Shown: positions 13,381 through 24,170 of the stretch, one piece after another
Numbering within the stretch: position 1 is the stretch's first letter
Layout of the letters: the number at the start of each line of letters is the position of its first letter
The notes under the pieces: generated by a model
What the model was told of the DNA's origin: nothing
The model's input: the letters and a program-made list of their open reading frames with translations, nothing else
The model's database searches: none
Program-made: the position numbers and the translations under genes
Origin: Pleurodeles waltl
Taxonomy: Eukaryota; Chordata; Amphibia; Caudata; Salamandridae
Length of the DNA: 64,000 bases
Assembly: GCF_031143425.1 (NCBI RefSeq)
Contig: NC_090437.1
Span: 848,669,978-848,733,977 of the forward strand
Direction: 5' to 3'

Positions 13381-13566
13381 ATATTCTTGGCAAGACAATT
13401 TTGGGTGAGGAAGTCTCCCGTAGGCAAAATTACACAAATCTCCCATAGGCAATATTACAGAATATTAGATAATGCAACATTTCTAATAATTGCATGAATT
13501 TCACCTAAGCTATCTATGTCAAACATACGTTCTTTTTCCCAAACATCCTGGGGATCCTAAGGGTAC

Positions 13567-13840
13567 CCAGTGTTTGTGGATTACCAACAAAAAGTAACGG
13601 AGCACTCCATGAACAATGTCACATATTGGAACAGTATTCTTTTAAATTTTAAAGTACATTTAATTATGTATAATTATTGGATCAGAAAAACACAATCTAG
13701 TGGACTAAAAGGAAAGCATCATATTGCATGGAATCCAATTGTACATTTGATATGCTTCGTCAAGTGAACAACAATTTGTAATGTTGATGTATATGAAGGT
13801 TGTAGTAATATTTAAGACATATTCCTGGGTGAGTTGAAGA
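13567..13840 (+). mobile_element. Penelope-associated fragment in reverse orientation
   Basis: About 95 bp from 13567 (containing AGCACTCCATGAACAATGTC) closely match the minus strand of 22375-22475, which sits at the 5' side of the split Penelope-like reverse transcriptase. Here the segment lies on the plus strand, opposite to the main element. An inverted partial copy is a common Penelope insertion structure. The rest, to 13840, is AT-rich and unassigned. Confidence 0.4.
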
Positions 13841-15485
13841 ATCAGTGTGAGAAAACAGGGCTGATTGCAGAGGCCCCCTAACTTTTTGCCCCCATTTTCC
13901 ACTTTTTGCTGGTGTTTTCCTGACTCTGATGGTGCCCTGGGTACTGCTAACCAGTCACAGGGCCTGTGCTCTGTATAAAATGGATATGCAAATTAGGCTA
14001 ATTATAATTGGCTAAGTTAACCTACCTATAAGTCCCTAGTATATGGTAGGGCATGTAGGTTTAGGGACCACAGCATAGGTGGTGCACACATTGGTGCACT
14101 GCTGAGGTGCCCAGTGTCATTTTAAAGGCAGGCCTGCCTTGCTGGCTGCTTTTAAATTAAAGTTATATGCAAATTCGACTTTGGAATTAAAAGTAGTTCC
14201 AAAGTCTTAAACTACCTTATTTTTACATATAAGTCACCCCCAAGGTGTGCCCTATGTGCCCCTAGGGCTGGGTGCCATGTAACTATAAGCAGGGACTTTA
14301 TAAAAATAGATTTATAAGCCCTGGTGAGGTAAAAACAGCCAAATTTGTTTTTCCCTCATTGAAGTAAATGGCCTTCATAGGCTAGAATGGGGAGACTTTA
14401 TTTTAAATTTTAAAGTCTCCTTAAATGTTGCATACCAAGAATTTGGTATCAAATTAATTGTTGTAATAAATCCCACAACTTCCAGTTGTTGGATTTAATA
14501 TAACTTGTTCAGGTAAAAAGTTTTAGACTTTACCTAAAAAGTTGCCAATTTCAGCCCTGCATTGTTTTTGCTGCTGTGCTCTGATTGGCCAGCCTGCAGC
14601 AGCTTAGCCAAGCTGCCTTGATGAGGTGTGAAGTGGCCTGGCTTCACACAAAGGAATGTGCCTGTGGGAGAGAATCTCCCCTCAGCAGATGGTGAGGCAG
14701 GAAGGGGGAGGGCTGCCAAACTGGTCTTCAAAGACAGAGAAGGACATTTGGAGCAACCAGCAACACCCCCACATCCTGCAACCCTAGGCAACTAGGTGCC
14801 CCCTTGATTAGATTAGGAGAGGGCAGGAGAGGGGTGTGTTTATGATTTTTAGCCACACCAGTGGGTGGGCTCAGCCAGATGTAACCTCCAAAAATCAGAT
14901 TCAGCCATGATGGATTTTTAGAGAATGTTGCCTCCTGGGATTGATTTTTGCCACACTTCCCAAGAAGTGGTCATCACAGGGGGAAGGACCCTGCACCTGA
15001 TTGGAGAACCAGGACCCCCCTGCTTTTCACCCAGGAGCAAGGATAAAACTGGCAGACCTGCACCCACACCTCAGTTCCCTACCACATCCAACAAGGAAGA
15101 ACAACAGAAGAAGAAGGACTGCCCTGCTGGACCCCTGGCCTGCACCTGGAACCTGCACTCAGAAGGACTGCACCAGCTGCACACTTGGGCTTCACCACAA
15201 GAAGGACTTTGCCTGGCTTCAACTGGTTCAAGGAGGGACTCCCTGTTTGCTACAGGTGAAAAATTGCTAACCAGAGTCCCCTGCACCAACTCCTGAAGAA
15301 AGCGACCAGCTGACCACTGTCCAGTGGCCAAAAAGGAGTTTGCGCCAGGTGCATTCTGGGAGTTGTAGTCCGCACCCCCCAAGGACCATCTCAGAACTTC
15401 TAGACCCTTGGGGTGAGCTGTGCACCCCAAAAAAACCTTAAAAGGACATCTGGGTGAAGCCCCAGAAGTTTGGAGAAGATTTGAG

Positions 15486-16580
15486 AATTTTTGTAAAAAA
15501 GCTCCATAGAGGGACCGACCCGCCGCGGCAACTCTAGCCGGCTTGCCTCAACCGTGACCCGGCCTGATTTTCTGGTTCGTCCCGGTAAAGAAAAATCTCC
15601 GAAAAAGAGACTAAGTCCGAAGGTAAAAAGTTGACCGGGACCTCCCAGCCATCGTATCCGAGAAGGGCTCCATGGACGTCGGATCAAGATCCAGGTTTAC
15701 CCCGGTCGAAGGATTTTCACCTCGAAAAAACGACTAAGTCCGAAGGTAAAAATCTCCACTGAGGATTCCAGCATCGCGTATCCGGAGAAGGGCTCCAGGA
15801 GGTCGGATAGGACTGGCAGGTTCGTCCCGCTGAAGAAAATCTTCAAAAAAAAGACTAAGGCCCTCATTCTGACCTTGGCGGGCGGCGGAGGCCGCCCGCC
15901 AAAGTCCCGCCGTCAGGTTACCGTTCCGCGGTCGAAAGACCGCGGCGGTAATTCTGACTTTCCCGCTGGGCTGGCGGGCGGTCGCCTTCAGACCGCCAGC
16001 CAGCCCAGCGGGAAAGAGGCTTCCACGATGAAGCCGGCTCGGAATCGAGCCGGCGGAGTGGAAGCTGTGCGACGGGTGCAGTTGCACCCGTCGCGTATTT
16101 CACTGTCTGCGCAGCAGACAGTGAAATACATGTAGGGGCCCTCTTACGGGGGCCCCTGCAATGCCCATGCCAGTGGCATGGGCACTGCAGGGGCCCCCAG
16201 GGGCCCCGCGACCCCCCCTACCGCCATCCGGATCCCGGCGGTCCGACCGCCGGGATCTGGATGGCGGTAGGGGGGGTCGGAATCCCCGCGGCGGTGCAGC
16301 AAGCTGCGCCGCCGCGGAGGATTCAATGGGGCGGCGGTACACTGGTGGGACCCCGCCAGTGGTGCCGGTCCGACCGCGGCTTTACCGCCGCGGTCGGAAT
16401 CCCCATTGGAGCACCGCCGGCCTGTCGGCGGTGCTCCCGCGGTCCTCCGCCCTGGCGGTCAAAGACCGCCAGGGTCAGAATGACCACCTAAGTGTGAAGG
16501 TAAACTTTTAACCGAGGCCTCCCGCGACCTGTAGCCGAGCAGGGCTCCATCGCGGTCGGCCTGAAAGTTTGACTTTGCCC
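15486..16580 (+). repeat. Tandem array of about 122 bp, three units, third split by an insertion
   Basis: The word GACTAAGTCCGAAGG begins at 15609 and 15732, and a third unit begins GACTAA at 15853. The third unit resumes at 16492 after hairpin-chain copy B. Each unit also has an AGAAGGGCTCC- or AGCAGGGCTCC-type block. The array lies in the middle of the solo LTR; the outer limits are approximate. Confidence 0.7.
15859..16488 (+). mobile_element. Hairpin-chain DNA element, copy B (630 bp, TSD TAA)
   Basis: It is flanked by TAA on both sides (15856-15858, 16489-16491). The neighbouring units of the host tandem array contain the uninterrupted site GACTAAG, which confirms the exact boundaries. 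The interior is a chain of about 14 adjacent hairpins, for example 15875-15902, 15918-15951, 15962-16012, 16019-16065, 16069-16094, 16095-16129, 16135-16156, 16157-16189, 16210-16279, 16408-16437 and 16450-16475. It is about 98.6% identical (my hand comparison) to copy C, which lies in opposite orientation. Non-coding; PIF/Harbinger-like by inference. Confidence 0.85.
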
Positions 16581-16813
16581 CGGTCGAGGTGCAACCAGAT
16601 GACCCGATTGGCGCTTTTTGTTTCTAAGCGCTAGAAAAATAATAATTCTTTAAAAATTCATATCTCCGGTTCCCTTTATCCGATTTTATTTGTTTTTGTG
16701 TCATTTTAAAGATAAAAATATAAACTATTTTTATAAATTGGTTTTGGATTTTTAAACTGTTTCCTGTGTTTTATTTAATTACTGTTTTGTGATATTTGAA
16801 TGCTTTACACACT
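16489..16813. other. Solo-LTR sequence between inverted copies B and C
   Basis: This 325-bp stretch is the 3' part of the copy 1 solo LTR and aligns with the region near 33200-33460 of copy 2. Because B and C are near-identical and inverted, it would form the loop of a 630-bp stem if the strand folded back. Confidence 0.7.
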
Positions 16814-17443
16814 GGTGGTCATTCTGACCCTGGCGGTCAAAGACCGCCAGGGCGGAGGACCGCGGGAGCACCGCCGACAGGCCGGCGGTGCTCCAATGGG
16901 GATTCCGACCGCGGCGGTAAAGCCGCGGTCGGACCGGCACCACTGGCGGGCTCCCGCCAGTGTACCGCCGCCCCATTGAATCCTCCACGGCGGCGCAGCT
17001 TGCTGCACCGCCGCGGGGATTCTGACCCCCCCTACCGCCATCCAGATCCCGGCGGTCCGACCGCCGGGATCCGGATGGCGGTAGGGGGGGTCGCGGGGCC
17101 CCTGGGGGCCCCTGCAGTGCCCATGCCACTGGCATGGGCATTGCAGGGGCCCCCGTAAGAGGGCCCCTACATGTATTTCACTGTCTGCTGCGCAGACAGT
17201 GAAATACGCGACGGGTGCAACTGCACCCGTCGCACAGCTTCCACTCCGCCGGCTCGATTCCGAGCCGGCTTCATCGTGGAAGCCTCTTTCCCGCTGGGCT
17301 GGCGGGCGGTCTGAAGGCGACCGCCCGCCAGCCCAGCGGGAAAGTCAGAATTACCGCCGCGGTCTTTCGACCGCGGAACGGTAACCTGACGGCGGGACTT
17401 TGGCGGGCGGCCTCCGCCGCCCGCCAAGGTCAGAATGAGGGCC
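16814..17443 (-). mobile_element. Hairpin-chain DNA element, copy C (630 bp, TSD ACT)
   Basis: It is flanked by ACT (16811-16813, 17444-17446). Both related solo LTRs have the empty site (TTTACACATT at about 33455, and its complement near 35485), which confirms a clean insertion. It has exactly the same length as copy B and lies in inverse orientation, with about nine differences including a three-base loop reversal. The separate target duplications argue for two insertions, not one inverted duplication. Non-coding. Confidence 0.85.
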
Positions 17444-17605
17444 ACTGTCTCCTAAGTTAAGCCTTGACGCTCGTTGCCAAGCTACCAAGGGTTGAGCTGG
17501 GGTTAATTTACTGAGACCTAACTGGACCTAAGTGGAGGTTAGTGGCTTGTTGCTAGGTGTAGGTACCTACCTGCCCTTACCAATAACCCATTTTCCAACA
17601 ATCAG

Positions 17606-19775
17606 CCTTACATGTGTTTCGTCCCAAGAATGAGACTTCTTCAGGGCTGATAATGGAAAAGCAGAAGATAAGTTTTTAAAACACAGGTGTTCATGAATTA
17701 AAATAATTATTTAGTCATTAATTCTGTGTGTTTACATGTAACATGATCAACTGATCACCATATTAAAAATAACAAAATTAGAACTTATAATTAAAGAAAT
17801 GTATAACCTTTAGATGCAAGAATCACCTTTAGTGAGCTTTGAAGAACTTAGGAATCATAGGCCCTTAAGTGAGAGCGTATACATCACAGTGAAAAGTGTT
17901 ATAAGTTATGAGTGAGGATAAGAGACAAAACATGCTAACTTGCTAAGAAAAATACCAAGAGCAAAAGTAGTCATATTATGTAGTGACTTAAAAGTCATGC
18001 ACCCGATTGGAAGAAGTAATTTAAGAATAGAGAAATGTTTAGGAGTTGTTGTGAAAACAGAATTTTTTTAAAAAAAAAATGTAAAAAAGTAAAGAACTTG
18101 GACCTTACCAAAAGCCAATACACAATGTGTATCTCAGGAACTGAACGAGATATGCATCCTGAAACTCTATATACAGGCATGTGGACAAAAGCGAAATCAG
18201 ATCAGAATAATTATGTATTAATGAAGCAACATCTCGTATTAAGCTTCAATACTTAAAACTGAATATTAAAAGGAGCTGACCTTTCACAAAAAGCCCCCCA
18301 AAAATATGGGTCACAATCGCTTCTGTAAGGGAGGTTTGATAAAGTCTTTTTGTAGACCGGGACTGCCCGTTCTATTCCATTTAGGTTGTTTTCACTATGT
18401 GAAATATCAGTCAAAAGCCTTGATTAAGTGGGTTAAATTGACAGTCTTGGTAAGGTTCCTGAAGCATGTTACTGTAAAGACGCATAAAAAGGAACATGAA
18501 TTATGCTCTCTACCAAAAAATGTGGACCGAAGAAAATAAACATATTGTAGGCAAAAGCGTATAACGAAGAGTTAAAGTAAACTCAATTGAATGATAGTCA
18601 GTCACATAATGGTGGGTGTGTAATTGAGTTGCTTAAGGAGATTTAATATTAAGGTAGTTTGCGTAATTTCTCTTAAACTAAGTAAACAAATCACTTGTCG
18701 TGTGTAAGGGCTACCGGGTAAATTTAAATTATCTGTACAAGTAAGGACGCGACGGTGAAGAAAAAATTTCTTGATCTCACTCGACTTCAAATAAAGCTGA
18801 CACCAAATATTAAAGTGAGTTGTTTTAAAAAGTCGAGTGTCTCCACTTTAGAAGGAAAACCAGTGTATAAAGATATAAAAATAAATCAAAAGAACTTATG
18901 TGAAGAGCCGTCATGTTCCTTGGCTGGTGTACGGTGCCCGATTATTATCAGAATCAATCAATGGGAGCGTGCATTGTTGGGGAGTAAAAAAGGACCTGGT
19001 TCCGCAAATGGCAACCTTACACGAATGTGTATATAGCTTCATCTGTCTTAAGTAAAGAAAAAAACTTTTGAGTGCCTAGGAATGACGTACAGGCGTCGTA
19101 CGTCACAATGGTCCCTAACACAAACCGGAAATGAGATCTGAAATGATACGAGTATTCTTATGTGTATGATAAACGCTCTCAATGAAACATGAGGTAAACA
19201 GTTCCATTCAGTTAATGCGTCTGTCCACGGAAACATGTAAAGAAATCTAGGTTACTTCAACTGACTATACGCTAAAAAATTGTAGTAATGTAACAAAGAT
19301 AAAAAATGGTTAAAAAATAGACCAATATGAGAGACCAATAAATATATGAGACTGAGACAGAGAAAGAGAGTTTTGAAACAACCAAAGGGAAATAAAACAA
19401 AGTAAAAGTTAGAGAAGAATTGGAAATGGAGAATATGTGAACGCCAAAAGCGTGTAAGTAGAAAAAAGAGTTAATGCATAAGGATGCAGTATGGAAAAAC
19501 ATTATATCATAGAATGACCAGTATAATATACAGCATGCGCAGGTAAAAAACAATCAACATGTTCTCAAGATTAGCATGACGTCAATGATTGTCATAACAT
19601 AATTTACACAACTGATGCATAAGTATTAATGTGCATATAGATAACAATTGACAATTGATTAATCAGAAGGATTTAAATTACTGTTATGTGAAAACTTAAT
19701 TTACAGAAAGTTTTGCAATTCACTATCCTGATTGATACCTTGGTCCAGAGTCCATAATTTTATAATCCACCAGCT
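17606..19775 (-). mobile_element. Probable 3' region of the Penelope-like element with hammerhead-like motif
   Basis: On the minus strand at 17644-17616 the sequence has the signature CTGAAGAAG, a short stem-loop arm pair (GTCTC with GGGAC) and CGAAAC. This resembles the hammerhead-ribozyme motif known from the terminal repeats of Penelope-like elements, although one extra A follows the first core box. It lies downstream of the GIY-YIG end of the element in the same orientation. The 2 kb between is AT-rich and non-coding. That all of it belongs to the element is inference. Confidence 0.4.
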
Positions 19776-20943
19776 TCATTTTTCCTCGAATCTGTTGCAT
19801 GGTTCCCTCCTCTTTGGTGGGACCTGACATGATTTATTTCCAAAAAGTGATATTGGGCAGCTCAGATCTTGTGTGTTTTTATTCATGTGTCTAACCAAGG
19901 GAGAGGTTATGTGATTGTTCTGTAGTGATCTCGTATGTTCCTGAATACGTTCGAGTGCCCTAGCAGTGCTGCCAACATAGATTGCTATATATCCATAAGA
20001 GAACATACACCACAAATTTTGTGTTGCAATTTATGAAGGAATTGATCAAGTAGGATTTGCTTTGGTTGAAACTAAAGGTTTGGTGCATCGCTAAATTACA
20101 CATGTTGCACATTCCACATTTGAAAAATCCCTTGGCTAGAGCTGGCAACCATTGTTTTTTTTGCAGTGGTTTCATGTAAAGTAGGCAAAAAGCTGTTGCA
20201 TGTCAAATCCCTAATGGTTCGGCCCCTCTTGTGTATCATTTTGGGTTTGTTCGAAATAATCTGTGCCAATGTGGTATCAGTGGTAAGTGTGTGCCAATGT
20301 TTGCATAGTATTTTATAGATAGTATTGCTATCCCTGCTATATGGTGAGCAGAACAAAATGTTAGTTTTCTCTCTTAGTTGTTTTTTTTTCCTTGCGTTTT
20401 ACCAGAAGAGATGAGCATGTAACTTTATCTATCTTGGTTCTAACTTGATGCATGATTTTGTTCAAATAACCTCTTTGTCTGAATCTTTGAGAAAGGTAGT
20501 CCAGTTCCAGATCACAAACTTTTCGATCACTACAATTTCTTTTGGTCCTTATCATTTCCCCAAAGGATATTGAGGATATCTGACATGCCGGATGAACACT
20601 GCTAACCTGTAATAAAGAATTGTATGCTGTGCGTTTGCGATACAGTCTAGTTTGTACTGTATTATTGTGGCTGGAAATTTCAATATCCAAAAAGTGGATG
20701 GAATTTCTATCAAATTTCATTGTCCTGTTGATATTACACTCATTGTTGTTCAAATATTTATGACAATCTAACAACAATGATTGAGTTCCTGACAAATGAG
20801 TAGTATATCGTCGATGTACCTGCACCAGAAGTATATCTGTTCAGTCAAGTGTGGGGGGCCCTTGGACCAAAGGTGTACTAGTTCAAAGTGGGCCAAATAC
20901 AGATTGACATATGAAGGAGAAAAGCGCAAGCCCATAGATACTC
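19776..20943 (-). pseudogene. Penelope-like element: reverse transcriptase C-half and GIY-YIG endonuclease, decayed
   Basis: Read on the minus strand, the translation starts with QGVSMGLRFSPSYVN, followed by YFWCRYIDDILL (reverse transcriptase active site, near 20820), the thumb region with FLDIEI and RTKRNCSD, and a C-terminal GIY-YIG-type region with VVYVLL, YVGSTARAL and EHTRS near 19930-20020. That order (RT then GIY-YIG) is specific to Penelope-like elements. Frameshifts near 20350, 20100 and 20000 and several stops break the frame, so it is inactive. The upstream RT part continues at 22371 beyond a LINE insertion. Confidence 0.8.
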
Positions 20944-22370
20944 CTTGGGCTCAATCAATCAATCAATGAAAGAAATTTGTAGAGCGCGCTACTCAGCCGT
21001 GAGGGTCTCAAGGCGCTGCAGGGGGGGAAGAAGGGGGGGCGGGCCAGGGAAGGCCACTGGTCGAACAGCCAAGTCGTGAGGTTCCTTCTGAAGACTAGAA
21101 GGTCTTTGGTTTTGCGAAGGTCAGTGGTGAGGGAGTTCCAGGTTTTGGGGGCGAGGAAGACCTGCCTCCTGTGGTGGTGTGCAGGATGCGGGGGACTGTG
21201 GCTAGGGGGAGGTCGGCTGATCGGAGGTTGCGTGTGGGAGTGTGGAAGTTTACTCTTTCATTGAGGTAGGTTGGGCCGATGTTGTGGAGGGATTTGTGTG
21301 CGTGGATGAGGATCTTGAATGTGATTCTCTTGTCTATGGGGAGCCAGTGTAGGGATTTGATGTGTGGTGAGATTCGTTCGTGTCGGGGGAGGCCAAGGAC
21401 GAGGCGCACAGCTGTGTTCTGGATTCTTTGGAGTTTGCGTTTGAGTTTGAGTGTGGTGCCGGCGTAGAGGGCGTTGCCGTAGTCCAGTCTGCTGTTGATG
21501 AGTGCGTGGGTGACAGTCTTTCTGGTCTCTGAGGGGATCCATTTGAAGGATTTTTTTAGGGTGTGGAGTGTGTGGAAGCAGGAGGAGGTTAGAGCATTGC
21601 TTTGCTGTGTCATGGAGAGGGAGGGGTCGAGGATGATGTCGAGGTTGCGTGCTTGGGTTGCGGGGTGGGTGCGGGGCCTAGGGCGGTGGGCCACCAGGAG
21701 GCGTCCTATGTGGTTTTGTTGGGGCCGAAGATGATGACTTCGGTTTTGTTTGAGTTGAGTTTGAGATGGTTAGTGGTCATCCAGTTGGCGGTGTCTAGGA
21801 GAGCGGCATGTAGGTTGGTTTTGGCGGTGGTGGGGTTGCGGGTGAGGGAGAGGATGAGTTGGGTGTCATCTGCATATGAGAGGATGGTGATTCCGTGTGC
21901 TAGGGGGATCATGTAGATGTTGAAGAGTGTGGGGCTGAGAGAGGACCCTTGGGGGACTCCACAGGTGATCTTGGTAGTGTTGGAGGGGAAGGGCGGGAGG
22001 CGGACTTTCTGGGTTCGGTCTGTGAGGAAGGAGGAGAGCCAGTCTAGGGCTTTGTGGCGGATTCCTATGTTGTGGAGGCGTATGCGGAGTGTGTGGTGGC
22101 AGACGGTGTCAAAAGCTGCGGAGAGGTCTAGGAGGATGAGTGCGACGGTCTCGCCTTTGTCGACTTTGGTCCTGATGTCGTCAGTGCATGCGATGAGGGC
22201 AGTTTCTGTGCTGTGGTTCTTGCGGAACCCAGATTGTGAGGGGTCAAGGGTGTTGGTTTCTTCGAGGAAGTGGGATAGGCGAGTGTTGACTAATTTCTCT
22301 GCAACCTTGGCGGGGAACGGGAGGAGGGAGATGGGGCGGTAGTTGGAGAGGATTGGCTTGTTTTTTTTTT
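20944..22370 (-). mobile_element. L2/CR1-type non-LTR retrotransposon, 5' truncated, nested in Penelope
   Basis: On the minus strand, frames around 22110-21700 encode AFDTVCHHTLR, GVPQGSSLSP and SYADDTQLI, the reverse transcriptase core. The frame at 21694-21095 encodes SRLDYGNALYAG, LHWLPIDKRI and GPTYL, the conserved C-terminal region of L2/CR1 elements. It ends in a short TGATTGATTGATT tail at 20951-20967, the typical L2-style simple 3' end. A frameshift near 21700 and the missing 5' end make it inactive. It interrupts the Penelope RT just before its QGVSMG motif. Confidence 0.8.
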
Positions 22371-22640
22371 AGGACCACTGTGCTTCATGGATAAAATCAT
22401 ACTTTAAAAGAATACTGTTCTAATTTGTGACATTGTTCATGGAGTGCTCTGTTACTTTTTGTTGATATTAGTAATCTAAACAGTTTTTCTGGATAGATGT
22501 TAAACATTAGGGCAACAGGTGTGTTGTAACATAAGAGCACCTACAAACTTAATAGGAGGCTTTTTCGAGAATAACGGGATGTGCATTATCTGTTACCATT
22601 GTTGTCTTCCTTTTGAATCTATCTATTAGTGTTTGTGGAT
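22371..22640 (-). pseudogene. Penelope-like RT, segment upstream of the LINE insertion
   Basis: The minus-strand translation contains HSMNNVTN and LLKYDFIHEAQW, which fits the stretch directly before the QGVSMG motif found on the other side of the LINE insertion. Stops are present. A near copy of part of this segment lies in opposite orientation at 13567. The upstream limit is uncertain. Confidence 0.45.
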
Positions 22641-24170
22641 TACCCTGGTGTGTTTTCTTACCCAGAATCCTTTGCAAACCTCAAATTTAGCTAAAAAGTC
22701 ACACTTTCCTGACATTTCTGTGCAGAAAAGGTCTGGGATGAGCACACCGGCACAAATTTCCTACCACCCTCCATTCCCCTTGGTATCCCAATAAAAATTA
22801 TACCAACTTGTGTGGGTGCCCAAACTAGTCAGCCTAAAACATGTAAAATGAAAAATTGAGCGGGAACCAAAGTGGGTCCAAAAGGGCAAGCTCCCCGTTT
22901 TTGGACAATCTCTGTCATAGGCTCTTGACCCACCCTTGGCACATCACTTGTGTGGGTGGGCCAAGCGCCTGCAACAGGCAAGGCCAAAATCGTGTAGATT
23001 GCCCCTTTGGACCCCCTTTGGTTACCCCCTCAGATTTTCATTTTAAACGTTTTTAGGTTGACTCTGCTTTAGGCACTCACACAAGTGAGGTATCATTTTT
23101 ATCGGGAGACTGAGGGGAATTCTGGGTGTTAGGAAATGTGTCCTCACACAGTGATCCCAGTACATGCAGACCGTCAGCCAAACTCCAGTTCACACACACA
23201 GAAATGTCCTGGCATCTAGGGGTTTTCCGAGCTTAAATATTGCTGATCTACCCACAAGGGGGGGAGGGGAGGGAGAAACAGCCAAAATGTTCACCTAACA
23301 AAAAGGGAGCAACCCTTGCCTATGGGGCCATTCCGTGACATGTCCATAAACATATCCCTGGTGCCTAGTGGGCTTTCTGCCCCCTAAGAGAGATTGGGGC
23401 ATTACATGCCCATTTAGGGCAGGCACCCCTAGATGTATATAAAAAATAAATCCCTGGCTTCTAGTGGGATTTCTGTCCCCCATGGGGGAGGTCAGATTGG
23501 GGGCTACTCCCCTCACATGCACCCCAGGGGAGGCAGAAAGACTGTAAATGCACACAACCCAAAAAAATGCCCTTTCCAAGGGGCTGCTTACTACTCTCTG
23601 GTGCCTAGGGGGTGAATCCCGGCTGGGGATCACCCTCCCTGGGTGATACTCAAGGAGGGATCCACTAGGAAAGAATACCATTGGAAAAGGGAGACTGTCT
23701 CTTTTCCAATTATACCTCTCTCATCTGCCTCAATGCTCAGAGGGCTGGGATAGCCCCCTCAGCACTGAGACAGTGAAAGTGAAATTAGCTGATCAGCTCA
23801 TTTCACTTTCAGTTTCAGTAAAATCATCATTTTACTGAAACAAAAGAAACAGCCTTGGGAGAAGGGAAGCTTTCCCCCTTCTCCCAAGGCTTTTTCTCTC
23901 TAAATTAAATTTTTCTGGTGCCTTCAGTGCTATGTGGTCGGACGACTGGGACATGCTCCCAGCCATCCAACGCATGTCTAGGGTTAAGGCAAGGAAACAA
24001 TAACACTTGCACCTGAAACATAAATGTAACTCAGTGACAGCTGATTCTGCAACAGTCCCTTCATGCAAATTTGACAATAACTCCAGAATGTTAGCATTAA
24101 CACATTAGAAGTGAGTGGAAAAGTAATATGTGCTGGTGAATAAACAAAAACTGATGTCTGATTGAGAGAT
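22641..24170. repeat. Unclassified hairpin-rich repeat block
   Basis: The words CCCTGGTGCCTAGTGGG, CCCTGGCTTCTAGTGGG and CTGGTGCCTAGGGGG recur near 23357, 23451 and 23600, suggesting a degenerate tandem array of roughly 100-150 bp. From 23680 to 23891 there is a run of five hairpins (listed as a finding), including perfect arms 23813-23824 with 23829-23840, and 23851-23866 with 23876-23891. No coding capacity. Confidence 0.5.

Larger units (their letters stand above)
13846..17600 (+). repeat. Solo LTR-like insertion, copy 1 (TSD ATCAG), carrying two nested elements
   Basis: The element begins TGTGAGAAAACAGGG, ends ...CATTTTCCAACA, and is flanked on both sides by ATCAG (13841-13845 and 17601-17605), a 5-bp target duplication. 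Removing the two nested hairpin-chain elements leaves about 2.5 kb. The sequence is homologous to 31574-33599 (same strand) and 35328-37490 (opposite strand). Shared landmarks include an ACATATAAGTCACCCC-type block at 14226 and AATTCATATCTCC near 16659. There is no coding capacity. TG...CA ends and a 5-bp duplication fit a solo LTR of a Gypsy- or ERV-like element; a large non-autonomous element is the alternative. The middle (15486-16580) has a tandem array with a period near 122 bp. Confidence 0.75.

Noticed and set aside
15071..15430. 119-codon minus-strand and 123-codon plus-strand frames
   Set aside because: They lie inside solo-LTR copy 1, with no counterpart conserved in copies 2 and 3.
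16779..17158. Overlapping open frames of about 120 codons on both strands
   Set aside because: They are mirror images produced by hairpin-chain copy C.
15859..17443. B-spacer-C as one large inverted-repeat (foldback) transposon
   Set aside because: Each arm has its own 3-bp duplication and the spacer continues the solo-LTR sequence, so two independent insertions explain it better.
20951..20967. CAAT microsatellite as an independent repeat
   Set aside because: It is the simple-sequence 3' tail of the L2/CR1 insertion.
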